Shown here: positions 7,225 through 14,140 of the stretch, one piece after another
How the letters are laid out: the number at the start of each line of letters is the position of its first letter
How positions within the stretch are numbered: the first letter of the stretch is position 1
Assembly (NCBI GenBank): GCA_000402295.1
Contig: AQRW01000147.1
Coordinates: 1 to 23,502, forward strand
Length of the DNA: 23,502 nucleotides
Reading direction: 5' to 3'
Origin: Candidatus Aerophobus profundus SCGC AAA252-L23
Lineage (GTDB): Bacteria; Aerophobota; Aerophobia; Aerophobales; Aerophobaceae
The notes under the pieces: generated by a model
Database searches by the model: none
Seen by the model: only the letters and a program-made list of their open reading frames with translations
What the model was told of the DNA's origin: nothing
Program-made: the position numbers and the translations under genes

Positions 7225-7426
7225 AAGCTTTTGTTGTTAGGATAGAAAAGACGGAATAAAAAAGGGGAAACCCATTAGCCCCCTCCCTCGAGGCAACAAA
7301 ACAAGAAGTTCACGAAGAACTATGGCGGTTTTTCCGGTCAAGTCAACTGACAGCGGTTGTTAAGCCTATACACTGCGCTCCGAGGGGGAATAATAAGACG
7401 CAGGGGCTTATAAGGGAGGCAAAGAT

Positions 7427-7549
7427 ATGCATTGGTGGCAGAGGTTAGTATGTGTTTTCTGTCCTCGAAGAAAGGGTAAAGAAGAGGCTGAACCCAAACA
7501 GAGACCTGAGCCTAAGCCAAAGCGCGAACAGAAGGATCTTGATAAATAG
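7427..7549 (+). CDS. Small basic 40-residue protein
   Basis: A good Shine-Dalgarno (GGGAGG, about 7414-7419) precedes ATG 7427. The product begins MHWWQRLVCVFCPRRKGKEE and ends in a Pro/Lys/Glu-rich tail. The Trp/Cys/aromatic start followed by basic residues could be a membrane-surface or lipid-binding segment. The stop is at 7547-7549. The flanking stretches 7225-7426 and 7550-7654 hold no other gene I can support; the former carries a 13-base match to repeats A and B at 7347-7359. Confidence 0.5.
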   Translation: MHWWQRLVCVFCPRRKGKEEAEPKQRPEPKPKREQKDLDK

Positions 7550-7654
7550 AAAGTCCACCAGGGAATCATAAATGGTGGACGGGAGAGCAACAGGGGTGGT
7601 AGGAGTGGTGGGCTCCTGGTTGGGCTTCAAGGAAGTAGGATTGTTTGAAGGGAG

Positions 7655-7963
7655 GTGATTATCATAGCAAAGAGAGAACCTAGGAAGCAAACGATACATG
7701 ACAAAAAAGTGGCTGCAATTGCAAGGAAATTAAAAGGAGAAGGTTGGAATGTGAAAGCGGATCTTCCCAAGTATGAACAGCCCAACCAGATTGGAAAATA
7801 TATACCCGATATAGAAGCCACGAAGCCCGGGACAAGAAAACTTATCGAAGTGGAAACAGAGGATTCGATTGAAAAGGACAAAGACCAAATTGCTACTTTC
7901 AAGAGAAGCGCGAGCCAAAGAAATAGAACAACTTTTGGAGTTGTGATTGCAGATGAGTCCTGA
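7655..7963 (+). CDS. Possible small PD-(D/E)xK nuclease-like protein
   Basis: About 100 residues: a basic N-terminal helix (KVAAIARKLKGEGWNVKADL), then YIPDIEATKPGTRKLIEVET and a helix beginning DKDQIATFKRSAS. A Pro-Asp followed by beta-strand residues and (L)IEVE is the layout of the PD-(D/E)xK nuclease core (PD, then ExE in place of ExK), so a small restriction-like or Holliday-resolvase-like domain is a reasonable guess. The last Lys of the motif is replaced, so activity is uncertain. Start choice is odd: the GTG at 7655 lies inside the strong GGAGGTG site, and an in-frame stop at 7646 rules out anything earlier. The best-spaced codons are ATC 7661 and ATA 7664. Confidence 0.55.
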   Translation: MIIIAKREPRKQTIHDKKVAAIARKLKGEGWNVKADLPKYEQPNQIGKYIPDIEATKPGTRKLIEVETEDSIEKDKDQIATFKRSASQRNRTTFGVVIADES

Positions 7964-8008
7964 CGAGTCTTTCCTGAAAAGCGGATAGGGCAGGCATAAG
8001 AGCGATAC

Positions 8009-8037
8009 TTGAGAAAATTGGCCCTTTTGTGTATAAT
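8009..8037 (+). promoter_or_regulatory. Sigma-A-type promoter for the DUF488 pair
   Basis: TTGAGA (8009-8014) and TATAAT (8032-8037) are separated by exactly 17 bases. The expected start of transcription, near 8044, is about 50 bases before the DUF488 GTG start. This is the best-placed promoter in the island apart from the one at 10463. Confidence 0.7.
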
Positions 8038-8092
8038 GAAATAATTGACCTCACAAAACAGAGATTAAATATGTGACAAAAGGGGACAGAAA

Positions 8093-8524
8093 GTGCTATG
8101 TACAATAGGCTACCAAGGTAAGACAGTTGGTGAATTTATTGGGCGACTAGAGAATTTCCGTGTTTCCACCCTCATAGACGTCAGAGAAATACCCATCAGC
8201 CGGAAAAAGGGATTCTCCAAGACCTCGTTGTCACAACATTTGAGAGAACATGACATTGAATACGTGCATTTGGGAGAATTGGGCAGTCCCAGAGCCTTGA
8301 GGCATAAGTTACGGAAAGACAATGATTACGACTATTTCTTTATTGAGTATTCCAGACATATCAAGTCTCATATGCAGGTCATAGAGGCACTACGCAAGAC
8401 TATTTCCGATCACATCTGTTGTATTATGTGTTATGAGAAACTGCCTGAGTACTGTCACCGCAGTATCGTCGCCGAAGAAATAAGAAAGTCCGAAGGTAAT
8501 GGCCTCGTTATTCAACACATATAG
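8093..8524 (+). CDS. DUF488 family protein
   Basis: The 143-residue product has the family signature: CTIGYQGKTVGEFIGRL at the start, LIDVRE (about 28-33), IEYVHLGELGSPRALR (about 55-70) and IMCYEKLPEYCHRSIVAEEI near the C-terminus, with the conserved Cys-His-Arg. DUF488 proteins are small soluble proteins of unknown biochemical role, often found in islands. The start is GTG 8093, with GGGGAC close upstream and a clear promoter at 8009. The following gene begins 11 bases after its stop, so the two are probably one operon. Confidence 0.85.
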   Translation: MLCTIGYQGKTVGEFIGRLENFRVSTLIDVREIPISRKKGFSKTSLSQHLREHDIEYVHLGELGSPRALRHKLRKDNDYDYFFIEYSRHIKSHMQVIEALRKTISDHICCIMCYEKLPEYCHRSIVAEEIRKSEGNGLVIQHI

Positions 8525-8535
8525 GAAAGGTCATA

Positions 8536-9351
8536 ATGAACGGTGAGTTAAAGCGAGTCTTGATTACAGTAAAAACCTACCCTAATCCCAGTAGAAAGTA
8601 TACAGAGACCGTCTGTGTTGCAGGTATTGACCTCGATACTGGTCAATGGGTGAGGCTTTATCCCATCCCCTACAGGGATCTAGACCGAAGCAAGAAATTC
8701 AGGAAGTACCGGATAATCGAAGTAAGAGCGAAAAGGGCAGTGGATGATAAGCGTCCTGAAAGCTATAAAGTGGATAGGGATAGTATAAGACCGCTTGACT
8801 ATCTGGACACCGGAAAAGACAGAACATGGAGCAGGAGAAAATCTATCATCTTACCCACCGTCGACAAGTCTATGTGTGAAATATTGAGAAAAAGCGAGAC
8901 AGAGGACAAATCGCTTGGAATGTTCAAACCTCACAATGTAGATTTTGTAATTGTTAAGGCTAGATCGAAGGACCAAAAAACAAGAGAATCTTGTTACGCC
9001 CAGCTCAGTTTTTTCGATAAACAGAAGAAAGCCATTGAGAGAATCCCTTTTGATTTTCGTTACAAGTTCTTCTGCCATAATGAGCCCCTGTGCAAGGGGC
9101 ACGATTACCCTATTATTGATTGGGAAATTGGGCAAGCCTACCGAGATTGGCGACGGAAGTATAAACCGCAAGATTTGTTACTAGCTAAAATAAAGGAAAG
9201 ATGGCTCGACCGGATGTGTTCTATCAAAAATGATGTCTATTTCTTCGTGGGCAATATGAAAAGACTGCGTCAGAATTTTATGGTATTAGGAGTTTTCTAT
9301 CCGCCCAAGGATAAGCAGGAGGTTGGGTCGAATTTGGGTCAAAAATGCTGA
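8536..9351 (+). CDS. Conserved hypothetical protein, partner of DUF488
   Basis: The 271-residue soluble protein starts with LKRVLITVKTYPNPSRKYTE followed by VCVAGID and WVRLYPIPYRDL, an all-beta start I have seen in hypothetical proteins beside DUF488 genes. The C-terminal part holds KFFCHNEPLCKGHDYPIIDW, where two Cys and two His could bind metal, and GQAYRDWRRKY. No enzyme family can be assigned. ATG 8536 follows AGGAAAGG. The last seven or so codons lie in repeat B (from 9323), so the native end may have been altered when the repeat arrived, although the conserved FMVLGVFYPPK segment is intact. Confidence 0.7.
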   Translation: MNGELKRVLITVKTYPNPSRKYTETVCVAGIDLDTGQWVRLYPIPYRDLDRSKKFRKYRIIEVRAKRAVDDKRPESYKVDRDSIRPLDYLDTGKDRTWSRRKSIILPTVDKSMCEILRKSETEDKSLGMFKPHNVDFVIVKARSKDQKTRESCYAQLSFFDKQKKAIERIPFDFRYKFFCHNEPLCKGHDYPIIDWEIGQAYRDWRRKYKPQDLLLAKIKERWLDRMCSIKNDVYFFVGNMKRLRQNFMVLGVFYPPKDKQEVGSNLGQKC

Positions 9352-9477
9352 TAAAAGTTGCAAAAACTTGCGTACTGATAAGACTGTGAAATGGGGCTCA
9401 AATCTCTTACCTGACAGCGGTTAGCTTTACTGTGGCGGATAACAGAAATAGGGCTGATCGTATCCTACCTCCGGCAC
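9323..9477 (+). repeat. Direct repeat, copy B
   Basis: Second copy of the repeat at 5587-5742, offset 3736 bases. It overlaps the last codons of the preceding gene, whereas copy A begins just after a stop codon. Most differences between the copies are transitions. A hairpin AAGTT...AACTT (near 9355-9369) is kept. Confidence 0.85.
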
Positions 9478-9520
9478 CGTGCTGAACTAGAGCTGACAAG
9501 CCCACCATCTGAAAGGGAAC

Positions 9521-9715
9521 ATGGCAAGCCGAAAGCGAAAGACACAAAAGAACCACCCAAGACTACAATCCCAGACTTCAGATTTTGAGCAGGAAAGGCT
9601 CCTACAGTGGTTGACCCGGCTACTACTTTACCCTACACGTTCAAGGTCTTTACAGATAGACTTGAAAACATACAATATATTTGGTACCGGAAACGTAAGT
9701 AGATCTCGGTTCTGA
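9521..9715 (+). CDS. Doubtful 64-residue ORF
   Basis: ATG 9521 follows AAAGGGA at short distance. The product is basic (MASRKRKTQKNH...), with a short hydrophobic helix around QWLTRLLLYP, and I recognise nothing in it. It lies in the 510-base gap between the DUF488 partner and the zinc-finger gene. In that gap 9352-9477 is repeat B and 9716-9861 shows no frame or structure I can name. It may be non-coding. Confidence 0.25.
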   Translation: MASRKRKTQKNHPRLQSQTSDFEQERLLQWLTRLLLYPTRSRSLQIDLKTYNIFGTGNVSRSRF

Positions 9716-9861
9716 GTCACTGAAGATAATACGCGGATGAATCAAGTTCTCTAAAAGCGAGACGAGAATCTACGAGGTTTTGCTCTAAAGGGCAGTCCTA
9801 TCCTGAGGCGAAGACTATAAGCTGGATACCATGAAGCCGTAAGAATCCCGGAGGCACAGAA

Positions 9862-10449
9862 TTGGGGAAAGATAAAACTGAAAATAATAGCCAGATACCG
9901 GGGATTTCCCAGGTATGTCCTCTAATTGTCTATGATAAACCGCCTGAGGGCAATTTCAAGAAGATAGGGATTTACTACTACAATGAGGATTGGTCTGGTC
10001 TGGCCTGGGATCTTTCCGGGGTGGATAATGAGAATGTTTTGAAACAGTCAACGAGACCCACAGAATTATCATCAATCAAACCTGGTTCCGTATTACCTGC
10101 CCATAGATTAGAGCTAACCCCTTCGGATTTCCAACTCTTCAAAGAGATGACAGACAAAGCCTTGCAGAAACAAGCTCCCACAAAAGAGGATCTGAGAGTT
10201 TTTGAGAAATCCTTTTCGGTTGTTGGAGCTCGGGATGACCAAAGACCAGTGGTTTATACTCCTCTTCCGGAGAATAAGTCTATATTGTTTCAATGGGTCT
10301 ATTATGTATGGCGGGGTAGCATTAATGTAAGACGTTGCAAGGCGGAGGACTGTGATAAAATCTTTATTCCGGTGAGATCAGATCAGCAATACTGTTCCAA
10401 ACGATGTGCCAATCGAGTGTGGGCCCAAAAGCATTTGTTAGGAGGATAA
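9862..10449 (+). CDS. Protein with C-terminal CGNR-like zinc finger
   Basis: This is a 195-residue protein starting at TTG 9862, placed by GGAGG eight bases upstream. The C-terminal part has four cysteines in a treble-clef-like pattern: Cys159, Cys164, Cys178 and Cys182 in RRCKAEDC and QQYCSKRCANR. This resembles the CGNR zinc finger, with Ala in place of Gly. The N-terminal 150 residues are not an obvious ABATE domain, though the order (alpha/beta domain then zinc finger after an aromatic helix, FQWVYYVWRG) is similar. Nucleic-acid binding or regulation is a reasonable inference. A promoter for the next operon begins 13 bases after its stop. Confidence 0.6.
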   Translation: MGKDKTENNSQIPGISQVCPLIVYDKPPEGNFKKIGIYYYNEDWSGLAWDLSGVDNENVLKQSTRPTELSSIKPGSVLPAHRLELTPSDFQLFKEMTDKALQKQAPTKEDLRVFEKSFSVVGARDDQRPVVYTPLPENKSILFQWVYYVWRGSINVRRCKAEDCDKIFIPVRSDQQYCSKRCANRVWAQKHLLGG

Positions 10450-10462
10450 TTCAATAAAAGAC

Positions 10463-10490
10463 TTGACATCGTCCTAAAATGTAGTATAAT
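10463..10490 (+). promoter_or_regulatory. Sigma-A-type promoter of the integration module
   Basis: TTGACA (10463-10468) and TATAAT (10485-10490) are both perfect consensus boxes, 16 bases apart. Transcription should start near 10497, giving a leader of about 245 bases before the XRE gene. Confidence 0.8.
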
Positions 10491-10581
10491 GAATAGTGAT
10501 AATAATTAGCAAGTAGATATCTTGAGAAGGACCATGGAGAGTCGATATTAGCCGATAACACAAACAAGCTATCATAAAAAA

Positions 10582-10605
10582 ATGGGGGAGTTGTAGCTCC
10601 CCCAT
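10582..10605 (-). terminator. Rho-independent terminator read on the minus strand
   Basis: ATGGGGGAG (10582-10590) pairs perfectly with CTCCCCCAT (10597-10605) around a six-base loop. On the minus strand the stem is followed by a run of T (complement of the A-run at 10576-10582), the classical terminator form. On the plus strand no T-run follows, so plus transcripts from 10497 should read through but carry the hairpin. No minus-strand gene that it would serve is evident nearby. Confidence 0.65.
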
Positions 10606-10617
10606 CGTGGCGGCTAA

Positions 10618-10673
10618 AAACACCAGAAAGAAACAGCAGGACGCAGGCAGCGAACTACCTCTCTTTTGGTGTT
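10618..10673 (+). other. Second hairpin in the leader of the integration module
   Basis: AAACACCAGAAAG (10618-10630) is largely complementary to CTCTTTTGGTGTT (10661-10673), around a 30-base loop. With the hairpin just upstream it makes the 245-base leader well structured. No ORF in the leader is supported. Confidence 0.35.
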
Positions 10674-10743
10674 GCGCCATTTCTATTAAAGCACAAGAGA
10701 AGATTAAGTCAACCAGAACGAAAAAGAAAAGGGGGTGAGACCT

Positions 10744-11001
10744 ATGATAGAGAGCCCAATAAGAACACGAAGGAAAGCAAAAGGGCTATCCCAGGGAGAT
10801 GTGGCTTTGCTGATTAGCATCAGCCCATTCTACATTCACCGTTGGGAGAAGGGTCATGCCCTTCCTTGTGAGAAGCGAATAATACAGTTGGCAGAGATAT
10901 TTGGAATTACCCCAAAAACTCTGAAAGAAGAACTAGATGAATTTTATGAGGCCAGAGGGAATGAACTGAGGAAAATGTTAGGGGTAGGTCAAGATATATA
11001 A
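10744..11001 (+). CDS. XRE-family helix-turn-helix regulator
   Basis: The 85-residue protein carries a Cro/CI-type helix-turn-helix: IRTRRKAKGLSQGDVALLIS then ISPFYIHRWEKGHALPCEKR with the typical recognition-helix end WEKG, followed by IIQLAEIFGITPKTLKEEL. I place the start at ATG 10744, eight bases after GGGGGTG; the earlier in-frame GTG 10735 lies inside that site. It heads the excisionase-integrase run and probably regulates it. Confidence 0.85.
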   Translation: MIESPIRTRRKAKGLSQGDVALLISISPFYIHRWEKGHALPCEKRIIQLAEIFGITPKTLKEELDEFYEARGNELRKMLGVGQDI

Positions 11002-11030
11002 AGATTAGGAAGAAAGGGAGGGTTTATCAA

Positions 11031-11216
11031 ATGGTTGCTGAACTACTAAGCGTGAAGGAGTTAGCTCGTCTGATCAAAGTAAACAAGAGTACTCTGTATC
11101 TCTGGGTTAACCAGAGGAGAATTCCCCACGTGAAATTGGGGGCTAAGGTACTCTTTGATCAGAAAGACATCGAGAGTTGGGTGTTGGATAACAAGAGACA
11201 AGTGGTAAAACTATAA
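11031..11216 (+). CDS. Excisionase-like / HTH_17 DNA-binding protein
   Basis: A 61-residue winged-helix protein of the MerR/excisionase type: LLSVKELARLIKVNKSTLYL, WVNQRRIPHVKLGAKVLFDQ and KDIESWV. This is the standard HTH_17 pattern. It sits 26 bases before the integrase gene and follows the XRE gene, the order expected for a recombination directionality factor. GGGAGGG lies upstream of ATG 11031. Confidence 0.85.
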   Translation: MVAELLSVKELARLIKVNKSTLYLWVNQRRIPHVKLGAKVLFDQKDIESWVLDNKRQVVKL

Positions 11217-11242
11217 CCAGGGTTAAGGCGGTGGAGTAATTA

Positions 11243-12277
11243 ATGGGCATCTACAAAAGAGATAAGATCTGGTACATTGATTACTACGACCAATTTAACC
11301 GAAGACACCGAGAAGGGGTAGGTCCTAATAAGAGAGCCGCAGAGCAAGCTCTGGCCAAAAGAAAAACAGAAGTGGCTGAGAATAAATTCCTGGACAGGAA
11401 AAAACAAGAAAAGATCAGATTTACCCACTTTGCCCACCAATTCATCGAGTATTATTCAAAGCCCAACAAGAGATCCTGGAAGAGAGATACCCAACTGGTC
11501 AACAACCTGGTGTCGTTCTTCCACGAGAAGCTGTTGCATGAGCTGACTCCTCTTGATATTGAGAAGTATAAGAAAGAGAGAATCAAGACAGTTGCACCGG
11601 CCACGGTGAATAGAGAACTGGCTTGTCTCAAGACTATTTTCAATAAAGCTATTGAATGGGGAAAAGTGGAACAAAATCCGGTGAGGAAGGTGAAACTCTA
11701 CCAAGAGAACAACCGGCGGGTCAGATACCTGGAATCAGAGGAGATAGATAAACTACTGCGAGAATGCTCGGGTCATCTGAATCCCATTGTAACTACGGCC
11801 TTGAATACAGGAATGCGGCGGGGTGAAATCCTGAATTTAAAGTGGGAAGATGTTGACATACATCAAAGATTGATATATATTATACACAGTAAGAGCGGGG
11901 AGAAAAGAGAAATCCCCATTAACAGCTTGCTCCTGGAGCTTTTGAAGAGGTTAAGACGAAGCTCAAGAAGTGATTATGTTTTTTGTCACGAAGACGGGTC
12001 TCCCTTTAGCAAAGTGGACAAGGGTTTTCGGGGTGCTTGCAAGAGAGCAGGAATAAAGAATCTTAGGTTTCACGACCTGAGGCACACCTTTGCTTCTCAT
12101 TTAGTAATGAACGGAGTGGACTTGAAGACGATTCAAGAGCTACTGGGGCATAAGTCATTAGAGATGACTCTCAGGTACGCTCATTTGTCTCCGGACCATA
12201 AGAGAAGAGCGGTGGACGACCTGGGTGAGAAGATGTGCCAGGTAGTCACAATATGGTCACAAGGGACAAAATGTTAG
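11243..12277 (+). CDS. Tyrosine recombinase (phage/island integrase)
   Basis: The 344-residue protein has an N-terminal arm-binding domain (MGIYKRDKIWYIDYYDQFNR), a SAM-like core-binding domain (about 60-150) and a catalytic domain (about 160-320). The catalytic residues are all visible: Arg192 in NTGMRRGEIL, Lys217 in IHSKSGEKREIP, His277 and Arg280 in FHDLRHTFASH, His303 in LLGHKS and Tyr312 in TLRYAH. It lacks the extra patch of integron integrases, so it does not account for the attC site. The gene ends 39 bases before a tRNA gene, which suggests that the island uses a site in or beside the tRNA cluster, although here the integrase faces the tRNA 5' end. Confidence 0.93.
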   Translation: MGIYKRDKIWYIDYYDQFNRRHREGVGPNKRAAEQALAKRKTEVAENKFLDRKKQEKIRFTHFAHQFIEYYSKPNKRSWKRDTQLVNNLVSFFHEKLLHELTPLDIEKYKKERIKTVAPATVNRELACLKTIFNKAIEWGKVEQNPVRKVKLYQENNRRVRYLESEEIDKLLRECSGHLNPIVTTALNTGMRRGEILNLKWEDVDIHQRLIYIIHSKSGEKREIPINSLLLELLKRLRRSSRSDYVFCHEDGSPFSKVDKGFRGACKRAGIKNLRFHDLRHTFASHLVMNGVDLKTIQELLGHKSLEMTLRYAHLSPDHKRRAVDDLGEKMCQVVTIWSQGTKC

Positions 12278-12316
12278 GAAGGATAGTCTTCGTAAAGCTA
12301 TATTTGATCAGTGTTT

Positions 12317-12392
12317 GGGCCCATAGCTCAGTTGGTAGAGCAACGGACTCATAATCCGTGAGTCGGAGGTTCAAGTCCTCCTGGGCCCACCA
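12317..12392 (+). tRNA. tRNA with CAT anticodon (Met or Ile2)
   Basis: A full cloverleaf: acceptor GGGCCCA/TGGGCCC, D-arm TAGCTCAGTTGGTAGAGC, anticodon loop CTCATAA (anticodon CAT), T-arm GGAGG TTCAAGT CCTCC, discriminator A and encoded CCA. CAT can be elongator tRNA-Met or tRNA-Ile2 (modified C34). I cannot decide between them from this sequence. Confidence 0.95.
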
Positions 12393-12468
12393 GGGCGGGT
12401 AGCTCAGTTGGGAGAGCGCTGCCTTCACGCGGCAGAGGTCACGGGTTCAAGCCCTGTTCCGCCCACCA
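12393..12468 (+). tRNA. tRNA-Val (CAC)
   Basis: The cloverleaf has acceptor GGGCGGG, anticodon stem CTGCC/GGCAG with loop TTCACGC (anticodon CAC, reading GTG), T-loop TTCAAGC and encoded CCA. It starts at the base right after the CCA of the previous tRNA. Confidence 0.95.
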
Positions 12469-12488
12469 AAGGATTATGTTTTTCGGTC

Positions 12489-12565
12489 GGGGCCGTAGTT
12501 CAGTTGGCTAGAATGCCAGACTGTCGATCTGGAGGTCGCGGGTTCGAGCCCCGTCGGCCCCGCCA
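12489..12565 (+). tRNA. tRNA-Asp (GTC)
   Basis: The cloverleaf has acceptor GGGGCCG/CGGCCCC, anticodon stem CCAGA/TCTGG with loop CTGTCGA (anticodon GTC), T-arm with TTCGAGC, discriminator G and encoded CCA. It lies 20 bases after tRNA-Val and is probably co-transcribed with it. Confidence 0.95.
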
Positions 12566-12619
12566 AAAAACATAATTCTTTCCTCCAGCTAAATCATAAA
12601 GTCTCCCCAATTAATTGTC

Positions 12620-12784
12620 TTGGTTATTTATGGTGGTATTGCCCTGGTTGTGGCACTGACAGACGGGCGAGTTTATTATTTAATTGAACATTTGAGTTTA
12701 ATTTCTCTCTTGGCTGGCTTCTTCCGTTCTTTTGTGTCCTATCTGCTCTCCCGAACACAAGATGTAATCAGGTTATCATCTTAG
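12620..12784 (+). CDS. Doubtful 54-residue hydrophobic ORF, convergent with the MFS gene
   Basis: In the 215-base gap after the tRNA genes, a frame open from 12593 encodes a hydrophobic stretch (VIYGGIALVVALTDGRVYYL) and ends in SRTQDVIRLSSS at 12782-12784, overlapping the MFS stop on the other strand by three bases. The only usual start is TTG 12620, with no Shine-Dalgarno. It may be the remnant of a membrane-protein gene or non-coding. Confidence 0.25.
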   Translation: MVIYGGIALVVALTDGRVYYLIEHLSLISLLAGFFRSFVSYLLSRTQDVIRLSS

Positions 12785-13944
12785 TTACTGTTTCTGAGCA
12801 GTCGAACCAAGAGTATGGTCCCTATCATCATAGGAAGAACCGTTAACCGGTAGGCGGCCACCAATCCCCATTTATCGGCAATGAATCCAAAAAACACTGG
12901 TGAGGAGATGTTGGCCACGCTCCCCAAACTCATTGCTCCCCCAAAGACTTTCCCTCGTGTTTTCTCCAGGGTGACTCGGCTAAGCCACATATTTTGAGGA
13001 ACCCAGGCTCCAATAGTACAAAAGCCTATGACCGCCAGGAGAGGGAAAAGAGTAAGAAGGGGAAGAGATAAAGTAATAGTAAGTACTATGGGAACCACCA
13101 GGAAAGTGAGAACTAAGATTATTTTCAAGGGAGACCAGATATCAGAGAGAATGCCGTGAATAAGGGTAGCCGGAACTCCCCCGGCCCAAACTAAGAGAGG
13201 AAAAAGGGAGGCCTTTTCCACCGGAAAGCCGGCCACATCAACAGCAAAAAGAGGCATAAAGGATATGACTGCCGTACCCCCAAATATCTGAATCCCCCGA
13301 GCAACATAGAAAAGGATAACAGATTTCACCTTAGGGGAGCTACTTCTTGGTGTGGTGAGCCCAGGTTGGTATCTTAGATTTATGCGGGAAGAAAGAAAGA
13401 CCAAAGCAATGGGTAGGTTGGGAAGAGCTAAAATGAGAACGGCGAGGCGCCATCCGAAGGAAACTACCAAAGGATAAAATAGGAGGGTTGCCAGGACAAC
13501 TCCTCCAGTTCCTGCTGCTTCAAAGAGACCAAAGAAAATGCCCTTTGGCCAGCCCCGGCTTACCCAGGCCATGGCTACCGGGTAAAAGATGCTCACTCCC
13601 ACCGCGACAAGAGCAAGGATGGCTAATATTTGAAGGTAGGATTGGGTAAGAGGCATAAGACAAAAAGCAATTAGGGTGAGCAGAAAGCCAAGGCAGAGAA
13701 GTTTCCTTGGCTGCCATATATCTCCCAGATGGCCACTCACCATAGTAAAAACTGACAATACCAGAGAGTAAGAAGCAAGAAGAAGACCTCCTCGGGTGTA
13801 AGTGAGATGAAGTTCTTCTCTTATGAGAGGCAAAAGAAGAGGGGCTATCCAACAGAGGCCATGAATAGTGTGTGCTACAGAAAGCAAAATAAAATTACCT
13901 CGTGGGGATGTTTGCGTTTGCATGGGAATCTTTCTCTTTTCCAC
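12781..13944 (-). CDS. Major facilitator superfamily transporter
   Basis: The product of about 380 residues has about twelve hydrophobic segments and an MFS motif A-like loop between TM2 and TM3 (GHLGDIWQPRKLL). A second, related loop follows TM8 (HGILSDIWSPLKI). A charged central loop (about residues 205-225) separates the two halves. The frame opens at GTG 13944, but ATG 13923 (MQTQTSPRGNF) is the likelier start, because the residues before the first helix are not needed and GTG lacks a ribosome site. The substrate cannot be told from sequence. The general look is that of small-organic-acid or drug MFS proteins. It is a single gene, divergent from the toxin-antitoxin locus. Confidence 0.88.
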   Translation of the reverse strand: MEKRKIPMQTQTSPRGNFILLSVAHTIHGLCWIAPLLLPLIREELHLTYTRGGLLLASYSLVLSVFTMVSGHLGDIWQPRKLLCLGFLLTLIAFCLMPLTQSYLQILAILALVAVGVSIFYPVAMAWVSRGWPKGIFFGLFEAAGTGGVVLATLLFYPLVVSFGWRLAVLILALPNLPIALVFLSSRINLRYQPGLTTPRSSSPKVKSVILFYVARGIQIFGGTAVISFMPLFAVDVAGFPVEKASLFPLLVWAGGVPATLIHGILSDIWSPLKIILVLTFLVVPIVLTITLSLPLLTLFPLLAVIGFCTIGAWVPQNMWLSRVTLEKTRGKVFGGAMSLGSVANISSPVFFGFIADKWGLVAAYRLTVLPMMIGTILLVRLLRNSN

Positions 13945-14140
13945 AATCGGGATAGTGAGTTATTTTTTTCAAAAACAATCTACTTACCAGATTATTTCTT
14001 TTGGTCAAGTCCAAGCGAGAAGGAAAACTCATACTTAAATGGCGACCAAAGACCCGAGAAGAATGAGGGGTTGGGCTGATACAATGTTTAAAGATGGTAA
14101 CAAAAAATCAATTGTGCTGGGTATGTTCATCTGCGTCACC

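Noticed and set aside
9716..9861. Possible group II intron or other catalytic RNA fragment (segment with GAAGCCGTAAG)
   Set aside because: The resemblance to intron ends is too short and no reverse transcriptase or domain V hairpin is present.
11243..12277. Integrase as an integron IntI
   Set aside because: It lacks the IntI-specific extra segment in the catalytic domain and is accompanied by XRE and excisionase-type genes, as in phage and island integrases.
12246..12428. 60-residue minus-strand ORF (contains WAQEDLNLRLTDYESVALPT)
   Set aside because: It is the antisense of the integrase end and the tRNA genes, a well-known spurious ORF type over tRNA sequences.
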